In this document: positions 17,483 to 26,977 of the stretch, one piece after another | Numbering within the stretch: position 1 is the first letter of the stretch | Layout: each line of letters begins with the position of its first letter | DNA from: Sulfitobacter sp. HNIBRBA3233 | GTDB lineage: Bacteria > Pseudomonadota > Alphaproteobacteria > Rhodobacterales > Rhodobacteraceae | Reading direction: 5' to 3' | DNA: 64,000 nt | Assembly: GCF_040149665.1 (NCBI RefSeq) | Contig: NZ_JBEFLP010000001.1 | Location: 1,984,001 to 2,048,000 of the forward strand | Program-made: the position numbers and the translations under genes | The notes under the pieces: generated by a model | The model's input: only the letters and a program-made list of their open reading frames with translations | Databases searched by the model: none | What the model was told of the DNA's origin: nothing

Positions 17483-18928
17483 TTACTCTGGATCGGACGC
17501 AAAGATCAAACGCTCATCACAGGGGGCAACGCGCAGGATATTGGTGCTGCCGGGAACGTTGAAGGGCACGCCCGCCGTCACCACGACGAAATCGCGCTCT
17601 CCGGCGAAGCCCTCTTCGCGGGCGGCGCGCACGGCGCTGACCACCGCCTTCTTGAAGCGGTCCACCGTGCTGGTCACCGTGCAGTTGCACCCCCAGCTCA
17701 GCGCCAGCCGCCGGGCCGTGCTGCGCAGGGGCGTCAGCGCGATGATCGGCACGCGGGGCCGCTCGCGCGCGGTCAGCAAAGCGGTGGTGCCCGACTGGGT
17801 AAAGCAGCAGATGGCCGCGATATCGGTGGTCTCGGCGATCTCGCGCGCGGCGGCCACGATGGCATCGGCGACCGAGGTCAGACCCTCTGTGCGGCTCGAT
17901 TCGATGATCTGGCGGTAGGTCGGATCCTGTTCGACCTCGGTGGCGACGCGGTCCATGGTCTGCACGGCCTCGACCGGATAGCTGCCGGCGGCGGATTCGG
18001 CGGACAGCATGACCGCATCCGCCCCCTCGTAGATGGCCGTGGCAACGTCGGAGACTTCCGCGCGGGTGGGCATCGGGCTTTCGATCATCGATTCCAGCAT
18101 CTGCGTCGCCACGATCACCGGCTTGCCCACCGCACGGCACCGGCGCACCAGACGCTTCTGGATCGGCGGCACCGCCTGCACGGGCAGCTCCACCCCCAGA
18201 TCGCCGCGGGCGATCATGATCCCGTCGGACACGGCCAGAATGTCGTCGAACCGCTCAACCGCCGAGGGCTTTTCGATCTTCGACAGGATCGCCGCACGCC
18301 CTCCGGCCAGTTCGCGGGCCTCCTGCACATCCTCGGGCCGCTGTACGAAGCTGAGCGCGAGCCAGTCGACCCCGAGGTCGCAGACGAATTCCAGATCGGC
18401 GCGGTCCTTTTCGCTGAGCGCAGCCAGCGGCAGCACGACATCGGGGACGTTGACCCCCTTGCGGTTCGAGATCGTCCCGCCTGTGACCACCTCGCAATCG
18501 GCAAAATCCTTGCCGCAGTCGCGGACTTTCAGGCGTATCTTGCCGTCATTGACCAACAGGCTGGCCCCCGGTTCGAGCACCGCAAAGATTTCGGGATGGG
18601 GCAGGCAGACGCGATTCACATCCCCCGGCGTCTCGTCGAGGTCGAGCCGGAAATCTGCGCCTTCGGCAAGTTCCTCGCTTTCGTCAGCGAAGGTGCCCAC
18701 ACGCAATTTCGGCCCCTGCAAATCCGCGAGAATCGCGATGGAGGATCCGGTCTCTTCCTCGATCTGGCGGATCATGCCGTGCTTGGCGCGGATTTCCTCG
18801 TGGCTGCCGTGGCTCATGTTCAACCGGAACACATCGGCGCCCGCGTGGTGTAGCGCGCCGATCATCTCGGGCGTCTCCGAGGCGGGACCTAGGGTGGCGA
18901 CGATCTTTACATTGCGCTTGCGTCTCAT
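17483..18928 (-). CDS. pyk: Pyruvate kinase
   Basis: A 481-residue pyruvate kinase. It opens with RRKRNVKIVATLGPAS, has the catalytic lysine region (AAILSKIEKPSAV) and the Mg-binding IMIARGDLGVELP, and ends in the C-terminal allosteric domain. It converts phosphoenolpyruvate and ADP to pyruvate and ATP. The ATG at 18928 is used because the family motif starts right after it; the 65 upstream codons are not pyruvate-kinase-like. Confidence 0.96.
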   Translation of the reverse strand: MRRKRNVKIVATLGPASETPEMIGALHHAGADVFRLNMSHGSHEEIRAKHGMIRQIEEETGSSIAILADLQGPKLRVGTFADESEELAEGADFRLDLDETPGDVNRVCLPHPEIFAVLEPGASLLVNDGKIRLKVRDCGKDFADCEVVTGGTISNRKGVNVPDVVLPLAALSEKDRADLEFVCDLGVDWLALSFVQRPEDVQEARELAGGRAAILSKIEKPSAVERFDDILAVSDGIMIARGDLGVELPVQAVPPIQKRLVRRCRAVGKPVIVATQMLESMIESPMPTRAEVSDVATAIYEGADAVMLSAESAAGSYPVEAVQTMDRVATEVEQDPTYRQIIESSRTEGLTSVADAIVAAAREIAETTDIAAICCFTQSGTTALLTARERPRVPIIALTPLRSTARRLALSWGCNCTVTSTVDRFKKAVVSAVRAAREEGFAGERDFVVVTAGVPFNVPGSTNILRVAPCDERLIFASDPE

Positions 18929-19109
18929 CGGGGCAGTTCTCTCTAGTTTGTTAGCGGTCACATCACCCGCGAAGCGGCAGATTGTCCAGCCCCGCGGGGC
19001 CGCGTGACCGCAGTAAATCACGTCGCGGCAGCGGACGCACCCCCGTCGTTCGGTTGACCGCCCTTCCCGGCGCCCCCATCTTGGGCTGACATGGACAGGA
19101 GCCAACCAG

Positions 19110-19427
19110 ATGAGCACACCCACACAGCAGGAAATCGAACTTCAGGCCGCCGCCTTCCGGCGTCTGCAAAAGCACCTGATGGAAGACCGCACGGACGTGC
19201 AGAACATCGACCTGATGAACCTCGCCGGATTTTGCCGCAACTGCCTGAGCCGCTGGTATCAGGAAGCCGCCGCCGAACGCGGGATTGAGATCGGCAAGGA
19301 AGAGGCGCGCGAGCTTTTCTACGGCATGACGATGGACGAATGGAAAGCGGGCTACCAGACCGACGCCAGCGCCCCGCAGGAAGAAGCGTTCAAGAAAGCG
19401 TTCGAGGAAAACGTCGGCAAAGGCTGA
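19110..19427 (+). CDS. DUF1244 family protein
   Basis: A 105-residue protein with the DUF1244 signature: FRRLQKHLMEDRTDVQNIDLMNLAGFCRNCLSRW broken by two cysteines, then GMTMDEWKAGYQ. Family members are small helical proteins with no established function. AGGAG precedes the ATG. It is convergent with the D-amino-acid transaminase gene. Confidence 0.85.
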   Translation: MSTPTQQEIELQAAAFRRLQKHLMEDRTDVQNIDLMNLAGFCRNCLSRWYQEAAAERGIEIGKEEARELFYGMTMDEWKAGYQTDASAPQEEAFKKAFEENVGKG

Positions 19428-19428
19428 A

Positions 19429-19480
19429 GCGCCGCGCCTCACCTGGCGCCTTGCCTGCAGAGCGTTTTGGGGCGCGGCGC
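19429..19480. terminator. Possible terminator hairpin between convergent genes
   Basis: A perfect 10-bp stem, GCGCCGCGCC (19429-19438) with GGCGCGGCGC (19471-19480), has a 32-base loop. It lies just after the DUF1244 stop. There is no T run and the loop is long, so this is weak as an intrinsic terminator. I see nothing else in the gap to 19617. Confidence 0.35.
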
Positions 19481-19617
19481 GTCTCGCCGGACTGTCTGAC
19501 GCCAGCGGCGACGCCACAGGCGCCTGACACTCTGGATCACCGACTTGGATGTCGCGCGGACCGCCAGCGCGGGAGGACACCGAGCGGGCCGCGCGCCCGC
19601 TCGGGCAGCAAGTGGGG

Positions 19618-20478
19618 TCAGACAGCCGCCTTGCGCATCTCGTCGAGATAGATCTCGCGCAGGCGCAGCGCCACGCGTCCGGGCGTGCCATCGCCCAGCG
19701 ACACGCCGTCGATCTCGACCACCGGCATCACGAAGGCCGACGCGGATGTGGTGAAGGCCTCGTCCGCCGCCTGCGCCTCTTCGATGGTAAAGCTGCGCTC
19801 TTCGACCTCCATCTGCGCCTCGCGGGCAAAGCGCAGGACGGCGGCGCGGGTGATCCCGTGCAGGATCTCGTTGCCCAAGTGCCGCGTGATGATCCGGTTG
19901 CCCTTGACGATATAGGCGTTGTTGGAGGTTCCTTCGGTCACGAAACCGTCCTCGACCATCCACGCATCGTCGCAGCCCGCCTTCTTCGCCATCATCTTGC
20001 CCATGGACGGATACAGCAGCTGCACCGTCTTGATGTCGCGGCGGCCCCAGCGGATATCCTCGATGCTGATGACCTTGGCGCCTTTCTTGGCCGCCGGGCT
20101 GTCGGCCAGACCGGGTTTGTTCTGGGTGAACAGCACGATGGTCGGCTCGGTATCGTCAGCGGGAAAGACGAAATCGCGGTCGCCATCCGATCCGCGCGTG
20201 ATCTGCAGATACACCAGACCCTCATCGATCTCGTTCAGGCGCACCAGTTCGCGGTGCACCTCCAGCAGGTCTTCCTTGGAAATCGGGTTCTTCATGTCCA
20301 GCTCGTTCAACGACCGGCTGAGCCGCACCGCATGGCCGTCGAAGTCGATCAGCTTGCCGCCCAGCACGCTTGTCACCTCATAGACGCCATCGGCCATGAG
20401 AAAGCCCCGGTCAAAGATCGAAACCTTGGCCTCGGTTTCGGGAAGGTAGTCGCCGTTCACGTAAACTGTGCGGGTCAT
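19618..20478 (-). CDS. dat: D-amino-acid transaminase
   Basis: A 286-residue class IV aminotransferase of the D-alanine aminotransferase type. The N-terminus is VYVNGDYLPETEAKVSIFDRGFLMADGVYEV; the PLP lysine lies in the RRDIKTVQLLYP segment; GFVTEGTSNNAYIV and GITRAAVL are family motifs. It transfers amino groups between D-amino acids and keto acids, for example D-alanine and 2-oxoglutarate to D-glutamate. It lies downstream of dgcN, dgcA and an exonuclease gene on the same strand, which supports D-amino-acid metabolism for the group. Confidence 0.88.
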   Translation of the reverse strand: MTRTVYVNGDYLPETEAKVSIFDRGFLMADGVYEVTSVLGGKLIDFDGHAVRLSRSLNELDMKNPISKEDLLEVHRELVRLNEIDEGLVYLQITRGSDGDRDFVFPADDTEPTIVLFTQNKPGLADSPAAKKGAKVISIEDIRWGRRDIKTVQLLYPSMGKMMAKKAGCDDAWMVEDGFVTEGTSNNAYIVKGNRIITRHLGNEILHGITRAAVLRFAREAQMEVEERSFTIEEAQAADEAFTTSASAFVMPVVEIDGVSLGDGTPGRVALRLREIYLDEMRKAAV

Positions 20479-20494
20479 CGTGGTTTCCTTTTCG

Positions 20495-21115
20495 TCATGT
20501 CGGGGCCAGCCCGGTGATATCGGCGGCGCTCAGCCTGCCGGTGTTCAAAAGGTGGCTCAGCGCGGTGGCCACAGCCGCCGCATCGGCGCGCGCGTCATGG
20601 GCAGGGCCCGGCGCGTCGAGCCCGAAATGGCCACAGATCGTATTGCTGCGCAAGCGGTGCACCGTCTCCAGATCCTCGCCCGCCGTAACCAGAAGCGGCG
20701 GCGCGTTGCGAAACTGCGCCGCGGGGATCGGGCTGGTGAGCCCCTGCACGAACAGCGAGGGCGCAAAGGTCAGAAGCTCGTCCTTGCCCCAGCCGAGCAA
20801 AAGGCTGCCGCGCGCGAAATCCGACAGGGCGGCAAGGGCGTCGGCCAGCGCCAGCCCCTCGGCCTGCAACTGCGCATCGGTGATCCCGCAGAGCCGCGTC
20901 AGCAGCGGGTCGACCGGCGCGATCTGCCCGTCGCGGTCGCGGGGCGACACATACCAGCCCACGGGGTCCGAAACCGCGAAGGGCGCGCCGAGCGACAGGT
21001 GGACGGCGCCGATCTGCACGCACAGCGGGTCGGGATCGTCCGGCCCGCACCAGAATCGCGCCGGCGCACCGGGTGCCGTCAGGAATTCGCAGTCATAGAC
21101 CGTGACGAAATCCAT
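20495..21115 (-). CDS. DEDDh-type 3'-5' exonuclease-like protein
   Basis: A 206-residue protein with an exonuclease-like fold: first acidic motif TVYDCEF near residue 8, and C-terminal HDARADAAAVATAL carrying the histidine and last aspartate of the DEDDh class. It might act on RNA or DNA ends. The ATG at 21115 is separated from the dgcA stop by one base, and the dat start is 16 bp downstream, so it sits inside the D-amino-acid group with no obvious link to it. Confidence 0.65.
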   Translation of the reverse strand: MDFVTVYDCEFLTAPGAPARFWCGPDDPDPLCVQIGAVHLSLGAPFAVSDPVGWYVSPRDRDGQIAPVDPLLTRLCGITDAQLQAEGLALADALAALSDFARGSLLLGWGKDELLTFAPSLFVQGLTSPIPAAQFRNAPPLLVTAGEDLETVHRLRSNTICGHFGLDAPGPAHDARADAAAVATALSHLLNTGRLSAADITGLAPT

Positions 21116-21116
21116 C

Positions 21117-22082
21117 TCACCCCCAAAGCGCCGCAACCGGCGGATGCACACCGTCGCCGTCGAACACCAGCGGCGGGTCGCGGTCCTCGGCCAGCAACAG
21201 CGGACCGTCCAGGTCAACGACTTTCGCGCCCTGCGCGACCAGTGTCGCGGGTGCCATCGCCAGCGACGACCCGACCATGCAGCCGACCATCACGTCATAT
21301 CCCTCGGCCAGCGCCGCCTTTCGCAAGGCCAGCGCCTCGGTCAGGCCCCCCGTCTTGTCGAGCTTGATGTTGACCACATCATACTTGCCCTTCAGCCCGG
21401 CAAGACTGTTGCGGTCGTGGCAGCTTTCGTCGGCGCAGACAGGCACCGGACGCTCGATGCCCAGCAGCGCATCATCCTCCCCCGCAGGCAGCGGCTGTTC
21501 GACCAGCGCAACCCCCAGGCGCACAAGGTGCGGCGCAAGGTCGGCATAGACATCGGCGCTCCACCCCTCGTTCGCGTCGACGATGATGGTGCTTTGCGGT
21601 GCGCCCGCGCGCACGGCCTCGAGACGCGGCATGTCGTCGGGGGTGCCCAGCTTGATCTTCAACAGCGGCCGATGGCTGTGTTTCGCGGCCTGCGCACGCA
21701 TCGCATCCGGCGTATCCAGAGACAGCGTATAGGCTGTCACCTCCGGCCCCGGCGCGTCCAGCCCGGCCAGGTCCCAGACCCGCTTGCCCGCGCGCTTGGC
21801 CTCCAGATCCCACAGCGCGCAATCGACGGCGTTGCGCGCCGCCCCCGCTGACAACAGGTCATAGAGCGCGGCACGGTCCAGATCCGACGGCAGGCTCTCG
21901 ATCTCGGCGGTCACACTCTCCAGCGTCTCGTCGTAGCGCGCGTAGGGCACGCATTCGCCCCAACCGCTTGCCGTGCCATCGCTGATGCGCACTGTCAGCA
22001 CCTTCGCCTCGCTGCGCGATCCGCGCGAGATGGTGAACACCTGCGCCAGCTTGAACACGTCACGGGTGACTTCGATCCGCAT
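21117..22082 (-). CDS. dgcA: Enolase-superfamily epimerase, probable N-acetyl-D-glutamate racemase DgcA
   Basis: A 321-residue enolase-superfamily protein of the dipeptide-epimerase group. It has the catalytic KxK pair (LLKIKLGT), metal ligands in IIVDANEGWS, VEQPLP and ADESCH, and the second-face lysine in VNIKLDKTGG. It is paired with the DUF1611 protein DgcN, the partnership described for marine bacteria in which DgcN acetylates D-glutamate and DgcA converts the product to N-acetyl-L-glutamate. The ATG at 22082 follows GAAGGAG. L-Ala-D/L-Glu epimerase activity is the alternative. Confidence 0.82.
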   Translation of the reverse strand: MRIEVTRDVFKLAQVFTISRGSRSEAKVLTVRISDGTASGWGECVPYARYDETLESVTAEIESLPSDLDRAALYDLLSAGAARNAVDCALWDLEAKRAGKRVWDLAGLDAPGPEVTAYTLSLDTPDAMRAQAAKHSHRPLLKIKLGTPDDMPRLEAVRAGAPQSTIIVDANEGWSADVYADLAPHLVRLGVALVEQPLPAGEDDALLGIERPVPVCADESCHDRNSLAGLKGKYDVVNIKLDKTGGLTEALALRKAALAEGYDVMVGCMVGSSLAMAPATLVAQGAKVVDLDGPLLLAEDRDPPLVFDGDGVHPPVAALWG

Positions 22083-22138
22083 CACTTTCTCCTTCGCCGC
22101 CCCGATCACCGGTCCGCCGAGGTCAGGCGCACCGGCGT

Positions 22139-22175
22139 CGGGGCTTCTCTATTTTGCCCTTAAACTCGATCCCGC
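22139..22175 (-). repeat. Copy B of a 37-bp repeated intergenic element
   Basis: This matches 12294-12330 at 32 of 37 positions. It lies in the 114-bp gap between dgcN and dgcA, 56 bp upstream of the dgcA start, in the same orientation relative to the downstream gene as copy A. Confidence 0.7.
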
Positions 22176-22196
22176 ACCCTCCACGGGCGCGACAGA

Positions 22197-23198
22197 TCAA
22201 AGCGCTTCCAACGCCTCCGCCAGACGCTCGGCCCCGTGGCGGAACGGATCCACCGCGGGCAGGCCCATTTCTTCCTCGACCTTGGCAAGATAGGCGCGCG
22301 CATCCGCATCGCTCATGTGCTGGGTATTGACCGAAACGCCCACGACCTCGCAGGCGGGGTTCGCCACCCGCGCCAGCGTCAGCGCCACATCGCGCACCGC
22401 CTCGAGGCTCGGAGGGGTATAATCGGGCAGACCCCGCATATGGCTGCGCGTGGGCTCATGGCACAGGATCAGCGCATCGGGCTGCCCGCCGTGGATCAGC
22501 GCCAGCGTCACCCCCGAATAGCTGACGTGAAACAGCGATCCCTGCCCCTCGATGATGTCCCAGTGGTCGTCGTCGTTGTCGGGCGTAAGGTATTCGATCG
22601 AACCGGCCATGAAATCCGCGATCACCGCATCCAGCGGCACGCCCTCGCCGGTGATCAGGATGCCGGTCTGGCCGGTCGCGCGAAAGCTCGACTTGAGGCC
22701 GCGCTCCTTCATCGCGGCGTCCAGCGCCAGCGCCGTATACATCTTGCCCACCGAACAATCTGTGCCCACGGCCAGCACCCGCTTGCCGCTGCGCTTCACG
22801 CCGTTGGCGATGGGGTATTTTACCGACGGGATGCGCACATCGTGCAGCGTCCGCCCGTTGGCCGCCGCCGCCGCGGCCAGATCGGCCTCGTCGCGCAACA
22901 GGTTGTGCAGCCCCGAGGCCACGTCGAATCCCATCTCGACCGCCTCGATCAGGACGGATTTCCACGCCGCCGAGATCATGCCGCCGCGGTTCGCCACGCC
23001 GATCACCAGCGTCTTGGCACCGGCGTCCCATGCCTCGGCGAGGGTCATGTCGGTCAGGCCGACGTCGGCCTTGCAGCCCTCCATCCGGAACTGGCCGACG
23101 GCGTTGTCGGGGCGCCAGTCCTTGATCCCCTGCGCGACTTTCGCGGCAAGCTGGTCCGGCGCATCGCCGAGGAAGAGCAAATAGGGTGTCTTGATCAT
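22197..23198 (-). CDS. dgcN: DUF1611 protein, probable D-glutamate N-acetyltransferase DgcN
   Basis: A 333-residue DUF1611 protein. It has a P-loop-like segment, AVGTDCSVGKMYTALAL (about 146-162), and downstream IIEGQGSLFH and LCHEPTRSHMRG. DUF1611 proteins of this type have been assigned as D-glutamate N-acetyltransferases acting before DgcA. The ATG at 23198 is used; upstream codons are unlike the family. It is the first gene of the minus-strand group dgcN-dgcA-exonuclease-dat and is divergent from L-malyl-CoA lyase. The function rests on family and partner, not on a visible acetyl-CoA motif. Confidence 0.8.
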   Translation of the reverse strand: MIKTPYLLFLGDAPDQLAAKVAQGIKDWRPDNAVGQFRMEGCKADVGLTDMTLAEAWDAGAKTLVIGVANRGGMISAAWKSVLIEAVEMGFDVASGLHNLLRDEADLAAAAAANGRTLHDVRIPSVKYPIANGVKRSGKRVLAVGTDCSVGKMYTALALDAAMKERGLKSSFRATGQTGILITGEGVPLDAVIADFMAGSIEYLTPDNDDDHWDIIEGQGSLFHVSYSGVTLALIHGGQPDALILCHEPTRSHMRGLPDYTPPSLEAVRDVALTLARVANPACEVVGVSVNTQHMSDADARAYLAKVEEEMGLPAVDPFRHGAERLAEALEAL

Positions 23199-23344
23199 GG
23201 TCCGAATCTCCGCGCGTATTTCAGTCGCGCGCAGATTGCGCGATGTTGCACGCAATTCAATCGCATATCCCGCGCCACAGGCAGACTGGTTGCAAGAAAC
23301 CTGCGCAACGGCGTCGATCTGTGCATAATTTGTGCGCGAGCTGT

Positions 23345-23377
23345 CATGCTGCACCTGCAAAACCGGCTTGCAGCATG
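23345..23377. promoter_or_regulatory. Inverted repeat in the dgcN / malyl-CoA lyase divergent promoter region
   Basis: CATGCTGCA (23345-23353) and TGCAGCATG (23369-23377) form a perfect 9-bp inverted repeat with a 15-bp spacer. It is in the 246-bp region between the two divergent genes, 68 bp from the malyl-CoA lyase start. It could be an operator; no regulator is encoded beside it. Confidence 0.4.
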
Positions 23378-23444
23378 CAGCGCAATTTTATAATCCGCAG
23401 GGGCAAATAATCGAAACATTATGTCCCGCAAAGGATCGCACCCC

Positions 23445-24401
23445 ATGAGCTTTCGCATTCAGCCTACGCCGCCTGCCCGTCCGAACCGCTGCCAGTTGTT
23501 CGGCCCGGGATCGAACAAGAAACTCTTCGAGAAAATGGCGGCTTCGGCGGCTGACGTGATCAACCTTGATCTGGAGGATTCGGTCGGACCCAACGACAAG
23601 GACCTCGCCCGCGCCAACGTGATCGAGGCGATCAATACCGTCGACTGGGGCAAGAAGACGCTGTCGGTCCGCATCAACAGCCTGGACACGCCTTACTGGT
23701 ACCGCGATGTCGTCGACCTGCTCGAACAGGCGTCGGAGCGGCTGGATATGATCATGATCCCGAAAGTGGGCTGCGCGGCAGATGTCTATGCCGTGGACGC
23801 GCTGGTCACGGCGATCGAGGCGGCCAAGGGACGCAGCAAGCGGATCGCGCTGGAAGTCATCATCGAAAGCGCTGCGGGCATCGCCCACGTCGAGGAGATC
23901 GCCGCCTCCTCTCCCCGTCTGGAGGCGATGAGCCTCGGCGCTGCCGATTTCGCGGCCTCGATGGGCATGCAGACCACCGGCATCGGCGGGACGCAGGAAA
24001 ACTACTATATGCTGCACGAGGGTGCGAAATACTGGTCCGATCCGTGGCACTGGGCGCAGACCGCGATTGTCGCCGCCTGCCGGACGCACGGCATCCTGCC
24101 GGTCGACGGGCCTTTCGGCGATTTTTCGGACGACGAGGGCTGCCGCGCGCAGGCGCGCCGCTCCGCCACGCTGGGCATGGTGGGCAAATGGGCGATCCAC
24201 CCCAAGCAGATCGCGATCAGCAACGAGGTCTTCACCCCCTCCGACGAAGCCGTGGCGGAAGCCCGCGAAATTCTCGAAGCGATGGAAACCGCGAAGCGCA
24301 ACGGCGAAGGCGCGACTGTCTACAAGGGACGGCTCGTCGATATCGCGTCGATCAAGCAGGCCGAGGTCATCGTGCGCCAGCACGAGATGATCACCGCCTG
24401 A
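23445..24401 (+). CDS. mcl1: L-malyl-CoA/beta-methylmalyl-CoA lyase
   Basis: A 318-residue member of the CitE-like lyase family. Visible motifs are VINLDLEDSV (acidic Mg ligands), ALEVIIESAAGIAHVEEI, GAADFAASMG and the C-terminal GKWAIHPKQI. The length and the AENYYML-type insert (GTQENYYMLHEG) fit Mcl1 of Rhodobacteraceae, which cleaves malyl-CoA to acetyl-CoA and glyoxylate and joins glyoxylate with propionyl-CoA in the ethylmalonyl-CoA pathway. The ATG at 23445 follows AAGGA. Confidence 0.93.
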   Translation: MSFRIQPTPPARPNRCQLFGPGSNKKLFEKMAASAADVINLDLEDSVGPNDKDLARANVIEAINTVDWGKKTLSVRINSLDTPYWYRDVVDLLEQASERLDMIMIPKVGCAADVYAVDALVTAIEAAKGRSKRIALEVIIESAAGIAHVEEIAASSPRLEAMSLGAADFAASMGMQTTGIGGTQENYYMLHEGAKYWSDPWHWAQTAIVAACRTHGILPVDGPFGDFSDDEGCRAQARRSATLGMVGKWAIHPKQIAISNEVFTPSDEAVAEAREILEAMETAKRNGEGATVYKGRLVDIASIKQAEVIVRQHEMITA

Positions 24402-24415
24402 TCCGCAAACGTGAA

Positions 24416-24443
24416 ACGGCCCGCCTGACCAAGGGCGGGCCGT
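24416..24443 (+). terminator. Hairpin after malyl-CoA lyase
   Basis: A perfect 10-bp stem, ACGGCCCGCC with GGCGGGCCGT, has an 8-base loop and lies 15 bp after the stop. No T run follows, so termination is likely but not certain. Confidence 0.5.
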
Positions 24444-24488
24444 ACACAGGATGAAAATTCTGTTGCGCTAATGAACACCGCGCATCGT

Positions 24489-24635
24489 CTACATCACAAA
24501 ATTCCGTTGGTGCGCATGCCATCCCGCCCCGGGCACGGGATCCGCCTGCGAAGACATGTCTACTTTGGCCATGAAAAAGCTGAGCGCAACCATCGTTCCG
24601 ACCAGCCCCGCCAGCAGATAGTTGATCATGACCAT
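24489..24635 (-). CDS. Possible 48-residue single-span membrane protein
   Basis: From the ATG at 24635 this reads as MVMINYLLAGLVGTMVALSFFMAKVDM followed by a short polar tail: one hydrophobic helix (about 4-22) and little else. AAGGGG lies 9-14 bp upstream, a fair ribosome site. No family is recognised. It stands alone between malyl-CoA lyase and the broken Lrp gene. Confidence 0.5.
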   Translation of the reverse strand: MVMINYLLAGLVGTMVALSFFMAKVDMSSQADPVPGAGWHAHQRNFVM

Positions 24636-24795
24636 ATCGGACCCCTTTTTCGACACAATGCCGCCACATTCCGTTTGCACAGCCTGCGGCACCGCGCGGG
24701 GCTAAGCAAATAAAACAGGGTAAACAGTGTGTTTCCTGCGCCGCATCAGCCTTGATTACGCCATAATTCAGGTTCTGTTGCCAGAGGGGAAACGA

Positions 24796-25248
24796 TCAGC
24801 CCCTTTCGTCCTTGGAGGACCCCATCACCACATAGGACACGATCGACGACACCTGGGGCACCGCGCCCAGCCGGTCGGTATGGAATCTCTTGTAGCTGGC
24901 AAGGTCGGCACATTCGATCCGCTACAGATATTCGATGGTGCCGGTGATGTTGTGGCACTCCACGACTTCGGGCGCACGGCCGATGGCCCGCTCGAATGCC
25001 TCTTGCGCCGCTTTCGAATGGTCGCGCAGCCCGACGCCGACATAGGCCACAAAGCCGAGCCCGCGCTGGTTGCGGTCGAGCACCGCGCGGTAACCCTTGA
25101 TCACGCCACGACGTTCAAGATCCTGAACCCGCCGCAGGCTGGCCGAGGGCGACAGGCCCACCCGTTCGGCCAGATCCAGATTGCTGATCCGGCCGTCCCG
25201 CGCGAGGACGCGCAATATCTCTTCGGATTTGGCGTCTATATCGGCCAT
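24796..25248 (-). pseudogene. Lrp/AsnC-family regulator interrupted by an in-frame stop
   Basis: Read through, the frame gives a normal 150-residue Lrp/AsnC protein: winged HTH (ISNLDLAERVGLSPSASLRR), then a RAM domain. A TAG at codon 109 (24922-24924) interrupts the RAM domain exactly where the family has a hydrophobic residue (EYL-stop-RIECADLASYK). The remaining 41 codons continue in the same frame with good family resemblance (HTDRLGAVPQVSSIVSYVVM) to a natural stop at 24796. A single base change would restore it, so this is a recent lesion or a sequencing error. It is divergent from a LysE-type exporter, which it probably regulated. Confidence 0.85.
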
Positions 25249-25320
25249 AAATTGCACACTTTCAGAGTTTTCATCAAATTCTGCAATTTCATGCCGCAAG
25301 GATCAACCGATCATTGCGCC

Positions 25321-25914
25321 ATGACAGTCGAAACACTCACCGCGCTGGCGATCTTTGCCTTTGTCAGCTCTGCCACGCCGGGGCCCAACAACCTGATGCT
25401 GATGGCATCGGGGGCGAATTTCGGCTTCCTGCGCACGATCCCGCATATGCTGGGCATCTCGGTGGGGTTTGCCGTCATGGTGGTGCTGGTGGGCGCCGGG
25501 CTGGTGCAGATCTTCGACCGCTTTCCGGTGATCTATACGATCCTCAAGATCGCGAGCGTGCTCTACATGCTGTTTCTGGCGTGGAAGATCGCCCATGCAG
25601 CACCCGTGCGCAAACGCGAGGACGGGGGGCGCCCGATGACCTTCCTTCAGGCTGCCGCCTTCCAGTGGGTCAACCCCAAGGCCTGGGCCATGGCGCTCAC
25701 GGCGATCACGGTCTACGTGGGCGACACCGGACTGGGGCTGCTGGCTGTCGCCGCGATCCTGTTCGCGCTGGTCAATCTGCCATCGGTCACGATCTGGACG
25801 GTGGCCGGCCAGCAGTTGCAGCGTGTCCTGACCAACCCCGTGCGCCTGCGCGTCTTCAACTGGACGATGGCGGTCCTTTTGATCGTCTCTCTCTATCCGG
25901 TCCTCGGGCTCTGA
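25321..25914 (+). CDS. LysE/RhtB family amino-acid exporter
   Basis: A 197-residue membrane protein with about six hydrophobic segments and the LysE-family N-terminal motif [21 protein letters not shown]. The [12 protein letters not shown] segment in the second half is also characteristic. These proteins export amino acids or related metabolites. An Lrp-type regulator is divergent but carries a nonsense codon, so control of the exporter may be altered. The ribosome site is weak: AAGGA is about 20 bp from the ATG. Confidence 0.87.
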   Translation: MTVETLTALAIFAFVSSATPGPNNLMLMASGANFGFLRTIPHMLGISVGFAVMVVLVGAGLVQIFDRFPVIYTILKIASVLYMLFLAWKIAHAAPVRKREDGGRPMTFLQAAAFQWVNPKAWAMALTAITVYVGDTGLGLLAVAAILFALVNLPSVTIWTVAGQQLQRVLTNPVRLRVFNWTMAVLLIVSLYPVLGL

Positions 25915-25973
25915 TTGCATTGCCTGCGCGGGCAGGCCATATACACATGCAATCAGGCAGCGCGGAGCGTCCA

Positions 25974-26936
<963 letters not shown>

Positions 26937-26977
26937 TCCGTCCGCTGCTGACGCAGGCGCCTGGTGCGCTGTATCTT

